64,000 nt of DNA from Amoebophrya sp. A120 (taxonomy: Eukaryota > Sar > Dinophyceae > Syndiniales > Amoebophryaceae). Of the stretch, positions 1-11,856 are shown one piece after another; the stretch's first letter is position 1; each line of letters begins with the position of its first letter. The notes under the pieces were generated by a model that was not told the DNA's origin, did not search any database, and worked only from the letters and a program-made list of their open reading frames with translations. The position numbers were made by a program, and so were the translations under genes. The DNA is taken from positions 548,344 through 612,343 of the forward strand of contig CAJINV010000013.1 in the NCBI GenBank assembly GCA_905178155.1, in the 5' to 3' direction.

Positions 1-841
1 GCCAAAGGGGAAAGTTTGCCACATCCCGCGGATCTCGATGTCTGAGATGAAGAATCAGATGAAGGTCATCTTGTTCGTTGTAGAGGAAGCTACGTACGAG
101 GAAACGGCTCTTCTTTATTGGAACTTCGTCGACCACCGGCTCCCGGCTCAATTGCAATTGCAGTTCGGTTTTATGTTGTTCTTTCGATGAAAATCAGAAT
201 CGAAGTGGATCTTTCACATCACTTTTTTGCTTATAGTATTCACACCTTTGTTACTGCTGACGCGGAGCTCCTTCATTTTGGAATCTTAAGAAAAGTACTT
301 GACTCGTCTACCCTTGTTACCATATTAATCCCCCTTTAAAATTTTGATTCTTGGTGGTGCTCCCCCCGGCACAGACAAAAATGGTTTCAATCAATAGAAA
401 TATCACAAACTAGAGCACTCTATATATATACGTCCTTTGTTCCTAGAAGCGTTTCAGTTCGAGATAAAAATTGGTTTATACAGTAGAAGCGCGACCTACT
501 TAGCGAATCACAACCCGAAGAAGTGTTCCGCGAAGTGATTTGCCCTGATACATGACTACTGCCTGGGGACATGCATCAACCAGCCTGCTCGTAGTAGGTT
601 CAAGACTCGGAATTTTTGGCCCCGTCGTGGTGTGAAAAAAGAAAAGCATCGTATAGATCTATGATCGGACTCGGTGCGGTAAACAATAAAAAAAAAACTT
701 GACATAAAGGCTCCGTTGCTCCTTTTTATGTCACAACGTTAGAAGACTTTCAGTCGGAACACGAGGAGATCCAGAAGCAGATCTGAATTGTGCAGTGAGA
801 GACACGGGCCTTGTCACAAAAATTCTGCAAATAAGATCAAG
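1..841. other. Left-edge non-coding stretch
   Basis: No convincing coding region is seen. Short open frames have no recognisable protein features. The stretch is AT-richer than the gene that follows and contains an A-run near 689-700. It probably holds the 3' flank of an upstream gene and the 5' flank of the SLC44-like gene. Confidence 0.5.
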
Positions 842-3800
842 ATGCCCCGAAGCCGGGACCAAGATCATGGCCAGCACCGGAGGAAAAACGACAAACATTC
901 TTCGAAACCGACCGATCAGCTGCTGCCGGACGATGTTTCTGGCCGGGATCCGTCTGCCTCGGAGAATGAGGAGGCGGTGTCGTTTTCTTTAGAAAACCTC
1001 AGAGGACCCCACCGGAACAAGCACGCGCAACCCGCCGCGGGGGCGGATTTGCCAGCGCCGAAGCAAGTCCGGTGTTGTCCGACGGACATTATTTGTTGTT
1101 TCGTGTTCCTCGCTTACGTCACGGTTTTGTTCGGGACTAGTATCTATCTTTTCGTCAATTCTTCAATAAACCAACCTCGCGACCTGGATGGCAACCCGTG
1201 CAAGATCCCGGGGGAAATCCTCTGGAACCGCTACTGCATTCCGGTATGCATTGCAAATATGTCTGGGTCTGGAAGGATGCGAACTTGTGATGCGCATTTC
1301 GCAACACGCACAAATCTCTCATGCAGAGGCAGCAAAAACAGCCACTTCCTGTCACCAAAATGGGTTACTTGTCATGCGGATTAGGCAAGCCGGAAGCTTC
1401 TCGAAATCTGTCATGCTAGGGCTTTCATGACAGATGTTCTGTGTCATGCAAAAACAGCATGACAAAAATCTGCATTCTTCCAGACCCAGACATTTTTGCA
1501 GTTGATATCCGGACCCGACACACAAAATAAAGCCCACGAACTACAAACGAGGACCTCTGCTCCCAGCCGTAACAGAACCAGAGGTGGACGATGACGACAC
1601 CAGCGCGACGAGCAACAGCGGTGATAAAGTCATCGAGAAGTGCCCCCGGTGGCACCCCGGGCCCGCGATGCAGACCCAGCAGGTGCAGCGGCGGAAGAAG
1701 GACAAGCGGACGGGGAAGCTGGTCGACTTGCCCAAGCGGTGGCTGCCGGTGGACTTCGCGTCGCGGTACGTGCCGACGCTGAATCGGTGTGTGCGGTACA
1801 AGGTTCAAAGCACCAAGTACTGCATGCCCAGGGACACCATGTGCTTTGGACTCACTACGAAAGCGAGAAACAACGCGGCCATGCGAACCGCGATGCAATT
1901 GCTGTTGAGCGACACAATTGTACGAAAAGCAGTAGAACATACTGACCACGAAAATCGTCGTGAAAACAACGACCACGACCAAGGCTTCCTCCGGCTGCAG
2001 CAACAAAACATGAATGAGCAAAAATTTATTTCTAACCAAACGCAACAGTCCGCCGCTAGTACTTCTATAACCGGCGCTACCAGTACCACCATCAACGAGT
2101 CCGCGGACGGCCTGTCCCTCTGGCAGCGGGTCTTTCACAAGCGGAACGACCAGTCTGCCAGCTTGACTCCGCAGCAAATCGCGCCGGAGGTGGATCAGTT
2201 TGACTTCAGCACGTTCACCAACGATGAGAACAACCTGGAGTTTCGTGGGTGCTGTCCCGAGCAGGTGGCCGCGGCGTTTCCGAAGCTATCCACGCGGGAG
2301 AAGCTCTTCCTGAACAACGACGTCGACTGTTACTACACTGACGCCTACGGCCAGTTCCTACCCTTTAACGACGCGACAAGGTCGAAGTTGGTGGAGAACT
2401 ACGAACAGACGATCGCGGACAGTGCGACGGCGAAATCGAAGAACAATCGGATCTATGCATTGTAAATATGTCTGAGGCTGGAAGACTGCCAGGTTTGTAC
2501 ATGCATATTTTGCATGACCCATGACGCCTGTAATGCATGGCCTAGCATCACAGATTTCTAGACAGCATCCTGATGCCTATTTCGCATGACAAATACTCTC
2601 TCTGCGTAGCAAAAATTGCCTTCCCTTTGCTGCTCATGCAACACAGATTTTTTTGGATTCCAAATGCAGCATCACAAGTTACATTCTTCCAGACCCAGAC
2701 ATATTTGCATTTGATAGGATCACCCAGATTCTCTGGCTCGTGAACAACAAGCAGATGATATCCTGTGTAAAAACGTCCCCACACCATAGTTGTCATGCAA
2801 CTCTGCATGCTTAAAATGTTTCTCATGCGGGGCCCCATGAGAAGCATTTTCTAATGGTGTTTTGAAATTTGTCATGCTCCAATCAGCTGACGAGAGCGTG
2901 TGTGTGTGTGTGAGGAGGATAGTTTGGAGTGCCAGGTCCGTTGGGCCCGGGGTGGCGGCGTCTTTGGGTTGATCAACTCACCCGAAACACAATGCCATTC
3001 CGCAGTAGCACAGTCTGTTTATGTCATGCTCCAATCAGCATGGAGACTAGATCTGTAATGCTGCTGAACTAGCTCAAACAGCACTACACTACGCGTCCAA
3101 ATTTGTCATGCCAAACAGACAAAGCTTGTGGATTTGTCTAGCCGATTCCCCATCTTGACTATGGGGTGGGTACGTTTTTACATAGGATAGATGATGAATT
3201 ACCAAAATTTATACGAGGATGCGGTGAAAGAGGAAGAGCAAAGTCAAAACCCGCAAAACAGCTACCCGAACCGGCAGTCCAGCCCGGCTTTTTTCCAGAG
3301 CAATTTCGCCCAGGACGCCCTGAACGCCTTTCGCTCGCAGCAACTCGTCTTGAAACTGGAACGGCCGATCCTGAACCCCTCCACGACCACCGCCGATGAT
3401 CTGTGGTCGCGGACCGAAAAGCAGTCCTCCGCCCACTTCACGAAGTCGCTGCGGTCGAAGTTTTGCGCGTCCGAGTACTATATCAAATGTAGAAATGTCT
3501 GGGTCTGGAAGAATTCACGTTTGTCATGCTTGTCTGGCATGACTCTTAAATCTGTCATGCACGTTACCCAAGCGCTCCGTTTTTCTGTGATGCATAAGCG
3601 CAGTTTGTCATGCAGAATAGGCAACACCTAGGAGCTCAGAAACTTGTCATGCTGAGCCAGCATTTGTAGCCTCATCATGAGACGCAACCCAGCATCACAA
3701 GTTTCCAGACCCAGACATTTTTACATTTGATATACTACGACGACGCGAACTCCAGCCAGGCGGAGGAAGAGAACGAGATCAACGGCCTGCTGGCCAAATA

Positions 3801-5567
3801 CGGGTTCCAGATCTACGACCTGGTGCGACTGGAGTGGAAGCTGGTGCTGCTGTTCGGGATTTTCTTGCCGATTTTGTTCGGGTTTGTGGCCATCTACCTG
3901 ATCCCGTACTGCATGAAGTTGCTTACCTGGCTCATCTACATCGTGGCCTTCACGACGATCATTCTCGGGAACTTTCTGCTGCTGATCAAATCCGGCTGGC
4001 TTCCGGAGTTTCTCCTGAACGAACTGGACGACGAGGGGCCCTGCGACTTCATCCCCACGGTGTTCTTGTACCACCCCAGCGAAGCCGCGGGCTACCGCAA
4101 ATGGTCGGTCTTGGCCCTGATCGGCGGTTCCGTGTTGCTGCTGCTGCTGGTGTTGCTGAAGAGACGAATCGATTTGGGGCTGAAATTACTGCAGACCACC
4201 GGGACCATCATTTTGCAACTGCCCGGAATCCTGTGGTTCGGCGTGTTGGGCATCGCGCAGACCATCGCGATCCTGTTGGTGCTCGGGATTCCGCTCTACC
4301 TCGCGTACCAAACCACCCCCGACGAGATCAAATCCATCGCGATTGTCCAGACGATCTGCGGCGACTCGTTCGGAAAGGAGTTGCTCGGGGAGGACACGAC
4401 GACGTGCTGTGAGTCGTTGAACTGGATCTACTTTTGCTTCATGCTCTTCGGCTTCGTTTGGTTCTTGCTGTATTCCTTCGCGGTGATGGAAACCTGCACC
4501 GCGATGTGCGTGTCCAAGTGGTACTTCGAGCGGCACGACCCGAAGTCCATGTTCTACGATTTGGAGCACGACCGGGCCTGTTTCCGACCCATCTGGTTGA
4601 TTGCCGTGGTGCTGGGGAAGCATACAGGTAGGTCATCATGTGGGGGGATAGGATTTTGCGGATTTCATCATCATCTCAGGAAATCGAAATATTTTTCTGC
4701 TTGTACTATCAGAATGAAAACCAAACCTAGCAATTCTACGAAGATGGAGCAGTATCAACCTAGTCGAAGATGATGAATAAAACGCTAGTACGTCATTGTT
4801 CCTCCGATCATTCACACCAAGGTACCTGCGCGTTCGGTTCGTTCCTGCTCGCGGTTTGTTGGACCCTGCAGATCCTGTACGCCGTTCTGGAGTGGGCCAA
4901 GCAAAAAGCGAAGAAAACGGTGAGTAGCACGGCCCGGCCGCTGACCGGGACGACGTCGGGCAGCGGGGAATCTTCCTCGAGCTCCTGCTGCTCGTGCTGC
5001 TCGTTAGAAAAGATTCTTCTTGCCATCAACTACGCCATCATGTACATCTGCGGGCAAGCGTTCGTGTTCGTCGCGATCGAGGGCTGCAACTTCTGCAAGT
5101 CCGCGATGAAGGTGACGAAGCTGATGCTGAAACACCCGGTGCAGTGCGCCATGAATTTGTTTCTGACCCGGATCGTCTCCGGGTTGCTGCTCCTCCTCGT
5201 GCCGCTCTCGATCGCGTTGCTGACCTTTTTGACGCACAACGTGGGGCTGTTTCAGCTGTTCGCGAACGGGTTCAGTGGGAAGAACAGCTGCTCCAAAATC
5301 GCGGCGAATGGGGTGTACAACAAGTTTCTCGCGTTTCAGGAGGAGGGAATCAGCCTCCCCATGTTCTGCTGCATTTTGTCCGTTTTCCTCATGTTCACGC
5401 TGTGCAAGACGTACAGCACCGCGGTGGACGCGCTGTACATTTGCATTTACCGAGATCTCGACTCCTTCGACGGCCGGTACCTGAACAACTCACCGGAATT
5501 GCACTCGCTTTGGAAGAAAAGTGGCAAGGAAAGCGGTGGTAAGCACTCGTCGGAAGAGGAGGAGTAG
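842..5567 (+). CDS. SLC44 / choline transporter-like (CTL) membrane protein, six exons
   Basis: Exons I infer: 842-1244, 1513-2453, 2722-2759, 3196-3480, 3738-4627 and 4822-5567, giving 1,100 aa. Visible family marks: an N-terminal CPTDIICC block leading into the first membrane helix (residues about 75-105), the PTLNRC block that follows the first loop (about residue 210), a cluster of hydrophobic helices from about residue 590, and a C-terminal block ending ICIYRDLDSFDG, which matches the end of CTL proteins. SLC44 proteins move choline and related substrates across plasma or organelle membranes; substrate here is inferred from family only. CTL proteins are usually about 650-720 aa, so this one is long, mainly in the region between the first and second helices. 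The start at 842 is the first ATG in frame. Four of five introns are introner elements; only 4628-4821 is GT-AG. Confidence 0.85.
1245..1507 (+). mobile_element. Introner, family A copy 1
   Basis: Left end reads TATGCATTGCAAATATG then TGTCTGGGTCTGGAAG; right end is the inverted copy, CTTCCAGACCCAGACA to GTTGATA. The flanking 5-bp duplication is TCCGG (1240-1244 and 1508-1512). Removing 268 bp (element plus one TSD) joins frame 2 to frame 0 and gives the continuous peptide IPDPTHKIKP. No shift of the cut within the TSD gives GT-AG. The interior carries GCATGACA and TGTCATGC motifs common to other families. Confidence 0.88.
2454..2716 (-). mobile_element. Introner, family A copy 2 (inverted)
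   Basis: TIRs of family A (left copy has one change, TCTGAGGCTGG). TSD is GGATC at 2449-2453 and 2717-2721. Length is 263 bp, like copy 1. Internal blocks (GATGCCTATTTCGCATGAC) run in the orientation opposite to copies 1 and 3. Removal of 268 bp keeps the SLC44 frame (NNRI then TQILW). Confidence 0.86.
2759..3189 (-). mobile_element. Introner, family B copy 1 (inverted, enlarged)
   Basis: Left TATCCTGTGTAAAAACG, right CGTTTTTACATAGGATA. TSD GATGA at 2754-2758 and 3190-3194. Its right half is the reverse complement of the left half of family B copy 2 (shared block with ATCGGCTAGACAAATCC reversed), so it lies in the opposite orientation. At 431 bp it is longer than copies 2 and 3 (280 bp) because of an internal duplication at 2871-3039. 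Removing 436 bp joins codon AT|G in frame. Confidence 0.85.
2871..3039. repeat. Internal insertion bounded by a 17-bp direct repeat inside introner B1
   Basis: GTCATGCTCCAATCAGC occurs at 2871-2887 and again at 3023-3039. The 152 bp that separate the two repeat starts include a (GT)n run near 2900 and a GC-rich block; copies B2 and B3 lack this segment. Either a nested insertion with a long duplication or a repair product. Confidence 0.7.
3481..3732 (+). mobile_element. Introner, family A copy 3
   Basis: TATCAAATG plus TGTCTGGGTCTGGAAG at left, inverted copy at right ending CATTTGATA. TSD TACTA at 3476-3480 and 3733-3737. It is 252 bp, the same length as copy 6 (59252-59503), and reads as the near-identical reverse complement of that copy. 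Removal of 257 bp joins EY|YDDANSS in frame. Confidence 0.88.
4628..4821 (+). other. Conventional GT-AG intron in the SLC44-like gene
   Basis: Donor ACAG|GTAGGT and acceptor ACCAAG|GT, 194 bp, phase 1. Joining restores LGKHT-G-TCAFGS, which matches the CTL core. No terminal inverted repeats or TSD are seen, in contrast to the other four introns of this gene. Confidence 0.8.
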
Positions 5568-6852
5568 GATGAAATATGTTCTTCAGGGTTTTCAAGAACA
5601 ACATGTAGGAATAGGGAATGATTTGGGTGTGCTGGCTCCCCCAGAATGAACTCACGAAGTATGCAGAAAAAGAACAAAAATGCATTTATTGAAGATCTTT
5701 CACAACATGCAGAAATTTGAGTTTCGGATTAAATACTCGTATTCCACCGTTTCTGCCATGGTGTATCCAACTTACTAGTCTGAGAAAATAATCCACAATA
5801 TAGTACCAATTCAAATTTTCGATGGTGTTTACCGAGTTTCGAGTTGAAGAAAATTTACCTTCTGATTTCTTTGTGGCTAGAACATTTCTTCGAGTGCTAG
5901 GAAGTTGAGTTTTGTAGTGTCGACACCTTCTGCGAAAAGTATCTAATGTAAGTAAGTAGTTAGATAGTACTACTGTGTCAAATCGAAATCACGTTGAGAA
6001 CAAAGAGAAACCACCAGACCACAATTTTGTATGGGGACTACAACATAATATGATCCCAGATTGAGAAACACCACCATGCTTGAAGAAACCGAAAATCAGG
6101 TACACCTGAGTGTGTTTCTACTTGAAGAGACAGCTTGCCTCACCCTCTCAGGAGTTGCCTGCAGCCTGAAGCATCGTTTTCTTTTTTGAAGTTGCGCATG
6201 AAAATTTCTTTTAGCGAGAGCTTCCTGCACTTGCTTATTATACTGCCAGAAGAGTGGAAAAGTGAGCGGCTGGGACGGGATAATAGAACCAAAGGAGGCG
6301 AAGTTTTACGGAGGCACCAGTGGAGAGTACAAACACAGTAGAACTGTTTTTGGCAAGTGCCAGGCATGATAGATAGTCTCCGACTGACAGATTTGCTAGA
6401 GATTTCATCGTCATTCTGAGAGGGGAGAACAACACTCTCTTCTCTCTGCTCTTGTTATCCTCAGACTTTTATTTACAATCCCAAATGACTCTTTTATTAT
6501 GAGATGTCAAATGCGGCGTCTGCTGTCCCTGTCTCAGTCACTTACCTAGGGCACATGAAGACATAGGCTACTTCGATTGATTGTCGTCTGTAGCTTTGGA
6601 CGGGCGCGGACTCGGAAATTCTAAATTATGTGACTCTTTTCAACCGCTACACGGCACAAAGTTTGTCGTGGGGGGCGTGCGGTAGTATGCACTAGTACCT
6701 TTGACCTAAATGGTAGTGTAGCGCCCGGCGGCCGCAAGGGTGTTTCGCGAGACCCGGACTCCATCTCGCGGGTTTTCCATTCGGGACCAGCTGCGTGAGA
6801 TTCGAATAATTTCTCCTCGCGTTGGAAGACCAATTCTACCACGTTCACCACG
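5568..6852. other. Intergenic, 1.3 kb
   Basis: AT-rich, with only short open frames lacking protein features. It must contain the 3' end of the SLC44-like gene and the promoter or trans-splice region of the next gene; no specific signal can be assigned. Confidence 0.5.
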
Positions 6853-9800
6853 ATGCTGCGGCGCAGTCTCGTGTTCTCTACCACATCCACCAGTGCGACG
6901 CTGGCGTTGCAGCAAAGTTCCAAGAATAGAAACGAGTACGCAATACCGCTGGAGTCCTCGGGGCAAATCGACTTGGGAGACCAGGAACGCAGGGACGATG
7001 AAGATTCCACACGGCCGCCAGGGAGCGCTTTGATGAAGGAAAAACAGAAAGTGTTTGAAGGCGGCACGACGAGGACAGCAGATAGAAGGTCCTCGTCTTC
7101 GAGTTCCTCTTCGACCACTACTAAAAGTGATCCAACTTCTGCGCAAGCGGATTTGAGGACAGGCGAGGCACAGACAGGAAAAGGCACTGCTGCTTCGAAA
7201 GCATCCTCTGTAGTCACCACCAGCAAAAGCTCCAAAACGTCCAAAAATAAGCGGAAGGAGCGACGCCAAGAGGCCGTAGATGCGGGGAAGAAATCAATTC
7301 CAAAAAAGAAAATGATGCACGACGAAGTACTCGTGGATCCGGATGCGAGTACGTCTTTAGACGACACAATCTCGGCGGATGATGCAGAAGAAGGTTTGGC
7401 GGCTACAGCAAGAAGAAGTGTTGAGCAAGTGAAGAAAGATGATATCGCTAATATCGCACAGCAGGAAGGTAGAACCAAGAATCATCACCAGGTCGAGGAC
7501 ACGATAATTCCCCTCCAGGGAGACGAGGGAGACCAGGTCCATCATCCGGAAGCCGGTCTGCTCGACTCCAACTCCGGAACTTCAGGGAAGCTGCAAGCTG
7601 CGACCCAGCTGAAACACACGGTCCGGTCCAGGGTCGCTTCCACCATGCACGAATCCCTCGCGAAAGCCGGGAGCGAAGCCTGGTCCGCCACCTGGCACTA
7701 CACGGTGAAATTCGACCGCCCCAACGCCGACCACGCCGGCGGGGTGCTGTTCGTCGCCGGTCTCCTTCGGGACGAGGATTTTCTGCGGGAGTTGCAGGAG
7801 CAGCTCGGGGCGGACACCACGCTGGCCACCGAGCAACCGGCCATCATCGAGGCCGAGGCGATTGAGGCCGAGGAAGCCTGCGAACTGTCCATCAAGTTGG
7901 CCGCCGCGGAGGCGGCCGAGGCCGCGCAGAAGGACCCGCTCCCGCTGGAAGCGCAGATCTTGGTGATCGTGCTGTGCCTTTTTCAAATGGTTCTGACCGT
8001 CCACGTTTTGATCACCAGCGACTTGCCGCCCCTGGAGCCGGAACCCGTCTACGAGCCGGAAAAGGAAGAAGTCAAGCTACGGGACGAAAGGCGGAGGCAA
8101 ATGCTGGTCGGAGATGTCATGCTGTTACTTGTGTATATTATAATAGATAGGCAGACTACAGGGGTGGAGTTTGTTTCTGTTACTGTTTCTGTATATTTCC
8201 GCACTTCATGCTGTTTCACCATGGTGGAGCACAGAAATGGTCAGCATGACACGAGCACGACCCATTTTTCTAGTTCATACGCTGTCGAAGTCAAAGCTCC
8301 GGGCCCAGCGATCGACCTATCGAAAGTCCCCGGAAAGAAAGCGGAGGGGGAGGCGGAAGGTTCAATGACTCAGTTTGAGTTTTTCTTGCGAGGACGCGAC
8401 CATCCAGCACGATGACTATAGGATAGATACTGAGACTCTTCTAAATTCATGCTTATCTGCTTACCTGGCACTTACTCTTTATTTCGGCTTTCATCAAATC
8501 AAGTCGCGCACGAAACAAACAACAAACAGCTCCCGAGGCACCGGTGATCCAGGGTTCGGGCGCAGCGTTCAGCGGCGCTGGATCCTCTGCGGTTGGCGGG
8601 TCGTCCGCTTTCGGTGGCGGCTCCTCTGCGATGGGTGGCGGTTCTTCTGCCTTTGGCGGGGGATCGTCCGCAATGGGCGGGGGTTCGGCGGCATTTGGAG
8701 GAGGTATTATTTAACAATATGTTCTTCCTGCAGTACAAACGCAGTTCTTGCAGAAAACGAAACCCTTTATCACCCGATCCTGATTTTTTCTGACTCTGGA
8801 ATCTTGAAATGCATCTACATTTGGATTTTCTCTGTGCAGGCACAGACCAATATGTCTGAACATAATTACAGGCTCTTCTGCTATGGGCAAAGGTTCAGCT
8901 GCTTTCGGCGGAGGAAGTTCGGCGTTTGGCGGCGGCAGCTCCGCAATGGGCGGCGGTAGTTCGGCAATGGGCGGCGGCTCTTCGGCTTTCGGTGGCGGGT
9001 CATCAGCTATGGGCGGCGGTTCGTCAGCTATGGGCGGCGGATCTGCAGCTTTCGGCGGCGGCAGTTCGGCGATGGGAGGCGGATCTGCAGCATTCGGCGG
9101 CGGCAGTTCGGCGATGGGTGGCGGTTCATCCGCGATGGGAGGCGGGTCCGCGGCGTTTGGAGGCGGCAGCTCCGCAATGGGAGGCGGGTCCGCGGCGTTT
9201 GGAGGCGGCAGCTCCGCAATGGGAGGCGGGTCCGCGGCGTTTGGAGGCGGCAGCTCCGCAATGGGAGGTGGCTCCGCGGCGTTTGGCGGAGGGTCCTCTG
9301 CCATGGGAGGCGGATCTGCGGCATTTGGCGGTGGCTCTGCAGCTATGGGCGGCGGCTCCTCTGCCATGGGTGGCGGCTCCGCAGCCTTCGGTGGTGGTTC
9401 TGCAGCACTCGGAGGCGGCTCAGCAGCAATGGGTGGTGGGTCAGCCGCTTTTGGTGGGGGCTCAGCTGCTATGGGCGGCGGATCAGCTGCTCTGGGCGGC
9501 GGTTCGATGATGGGTGGTAAGTCCACATAGAAAAATCACTTTTGTGTTTGTCATCCTGATGGATCATGTCGCTGATTCATCCTGAAGTGCGAATGATCGA
9601 GGCACCCAAAACTAGTTTTGAAAGTAGTTGTAGAAAACGAAGAAAAAGATTCACGTTATTGCCGCAAACCAAAAAATAACCCAGGCGGATCTGCAGCTCT
9701 CGGAGGCGGTTCTGCAGCTCTCGGAGGCGGCTCGATGGCGGTGGGCGGCAAGAAAGCGGGTGGCGGTCTTGGTGGCGGTTCCATGGCCATGGGCGGTGGC

Positions 9801-10984
9801 GGTTCGATGGCAGTGGGCGGCGGCTCCATGGCCGTTGGCGGGGGCAGTATGGCCGTCGGCGGAAAGAAGGCCGGCGGCGGCTTGGGAGGCGGCTCCATGG
9901 CGATGGGCGGCGGCGGCTCCATGGCGGTTGGTGGCGGGAGTATGGCAGTTGGAGGAGGCTCGATGGCCGTCGGCGGCAAAAAAGCGGCAGGCGGCGGTGG
10001 AATCGGGGGCGGGTCAATGGCCATGGGCGGTGGCGGCTCGATGGCAGTGGGCGGTACTTACAGCAATCATTGCACGCAGAACTGCAGCTTTCATGTACAT
10101 TATCACTCTTCACAGTCGACCGCACTGCAAACAAGCTACTGCTGAAATTAATCGCTCGCTCTTGTTCCCATTTTCCATCGTAGGTGCGGAAGATAATGTC
10201 ATATGCTACAAAAAAACAGGTGGCTCCATGGCTGTCGGCGGTGGCAGCATGGCAGTTGGAGGCGGAAAAGCTGCGGGAGGCGGAATCGGAGGTAAATCCA
10301 AATTGCCACATCTTCACACAGCATGCTGCACTTCTTGTCGCTGCTGCAGTCGTGCAGCTTGTAAATGCTTCATTTTTGATGCAGTTGACCTATTTGTCAA
10401 GCGAAGGACGACAGTTGTGAGTGTGGTGTAACATGCATAATTGCAACGAGTTTCTTTTTTCCCTCTAGTAACCCCGTCAGTTGGGTAGATTGATCATTCT
10501 TTCACTCACCAAATCCCTGAAATACTCCATTATCTCAGGCGGGTCCATGGCCATGGGCGGCGGTTCAATGGCGGTCGGAGGCGGATCTATGGCAGTGGGC
10601 GGCGGTAAAGCGGGGGGCGGAATCGGGGGTGGCAGCATGGCCATGGGCGGCGGAGGAAGCATGGCCGTGGGCGGCGGTAGCATGGCCGTCGGCGGTGGCA
10701 GCATGGCTATCGGTATTGGCTTTTTTGCCCATAATTGTCTGCGGTTCGCTATGCAGGCCATGATAGGGCATGGATTCTTGTAGATAGGTCGCAACTAATT
10801 CTACTTACTTCCATGATAGTTTCACATGATTTGACATGCATTTGCATGCACAAGAACCATCGAACCATAATTATGCGTGATTTACAAATACTTACACAAA
10901 TCATGCACAGGTGGTGGCAGCATGGCGATCGACCCGAAGGCAAAGGCAAAGCCTAAGGGCTCCCCGGCGCCCTCCCCGAGGTAG
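6853..10984 (+). CDS. Membrane protein with Gly-Ser repeat tail, paralogue 1
   Basis: Function unknown. Exons inferred: 6853-8359, 8530-8703, 8872-9516, 9685-10053, 10220-10291, 10539-10712, 10911-10984 (1,004 aa if no further intron). Order of parts: a Ser/Lys/Glu-rich N-terminus; a conserved block around WHYTVKFDRPN (about residue 280); an Ala/Glu-rich helix; one membrane helix ending HVLITSDLPP (about residue 375-395); an AIDLSKVP motif; then a long tail of GGGSSAMGGGSAAFGGG-type repeats ending in a basic MAIDPKAKAKPK terminus. All listed introns are GT-AG and phase 1. Bases about 8107-8290 remain open in frame but are missing from the paralogue and carry introner-like GTCATGC and GCATGACA blocks, so an in-frame intron may lie there; its ends are unresolved. 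The downstream neighbour 11857-21310 is a clear paralogue. Confidence 0.75.
8552..10938 (+). repeat. Gly-Ser-Ala/Met codon repeats of paralogue 1
   Basis: Coding minisatellite built from GGCGGC, TCC/TCG and GCNATGG units giving 'GGGSSAM', 'GGGSAAF' and 'GGGSMAV' peptides. Several units are almost identical at DNA level (for instance around 9130-9270), which implies recent tandem duplication. GT-AG introns interrupt the array between units, each after the first base of a glycine codon. Confidence 0.85.
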
Positions 10985-11856
10985 AGGAGAATAAAATTCC
11001 AGCAGAGGTGGAGGGGAAGAAAAAAGTTTACCGACTCTCAATGTAGTATTTTTTTCGACAGATGAGTGAGGCATAGAAAATCTAAATCAAAAGCAACAAC
11101 ATCATGTTGAATCTGACACTGACATGTAAATTTCCTTTGAAATTATAAGTAGGAACTGAGCATCAAAACTCTGGCAATAATTCGCTGAATACTAGATCGT
11201 GGCGCTACGATATCGCTGTACTTACGAACTTACTTACTTTTTGGGAGCGTGCATCTTTTTGCTCGTCCAGTCTCTCCTGATTGAGGAACAGAACAGCTGA
11301 ACTCACTTACTTACGTATTCTGCTATAATTACAGTTCTTCTGATGTAATACCTTCGGCGGATCAAGAATGGTATCCGCTTCCGCTCTTCCTCATTACCAC
11401 AAAAACCTTTCAACTGCGCAGAATTATGTGACGGTCTCTATCTTCGGTCAGCGATCGAAGGAGAAAAGGAAAAGACCCGAAAGAGGACAGCAGAATCACC
11501 AAGGAAAAGTATCTGCGAACGGGAGACTATCGGAACCAAAAGCGGCATCTTGGTGTAGTTTTCTCCTGCCTGCGACTCTTTCGTCATCGGAATCTGGATG
11601 AATTGTAGAACTTCATGTAATGAAGGACAACTTCTTTGCTAAGGTTGAATCGCAAATATGAAACGGTCGTGCCTCTCAGTACTACAAGAGATACCGAAGT
11701 CAAGTTATAGAGTTAAGACCGCGCACTCCATATCAGCACTCAATTGATAGCAAGTGCAAGAACTCATTGTCATTTCCATGTAGAGCAGGACTTTGCTTCG
11801 TTCTGCGCACCAGAGCCTTATTTTCTCCGCGCTCACTCTATTTCTTTGCCACCGCT
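10985..11856. other. Intergenic between the two paralogues
   Basis: No coding region with support. An open frame at 11368-11601 shows no family features. AT-rich with several TTACTTAC stretches. Confidence 0.5.

Noticed and set aside
1245-1384. Reading through introner A as protein (MSGSGRM... type peptides)
   Set aside because: The same peptide-like reading recurs in unrelated genes at each A copy and always meets a stop; it is element sequence, not a domain.
8711-9526. Minus-strand open frame of Pro-Pro-Pro repeats opposite the Gly-Ser array
   Set aside because: It is the mirror of GGC-rich codons on the + strand and crosses a GT-AG intron; the same shadow appears at 19553-20020 and 20216-21070.
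8552-10938. Regular short repeats that could suggest a CRISPR array
   Set aside because: Repeats are in-frame codon units without unique spacers, in a eukaryotic gene with introns.
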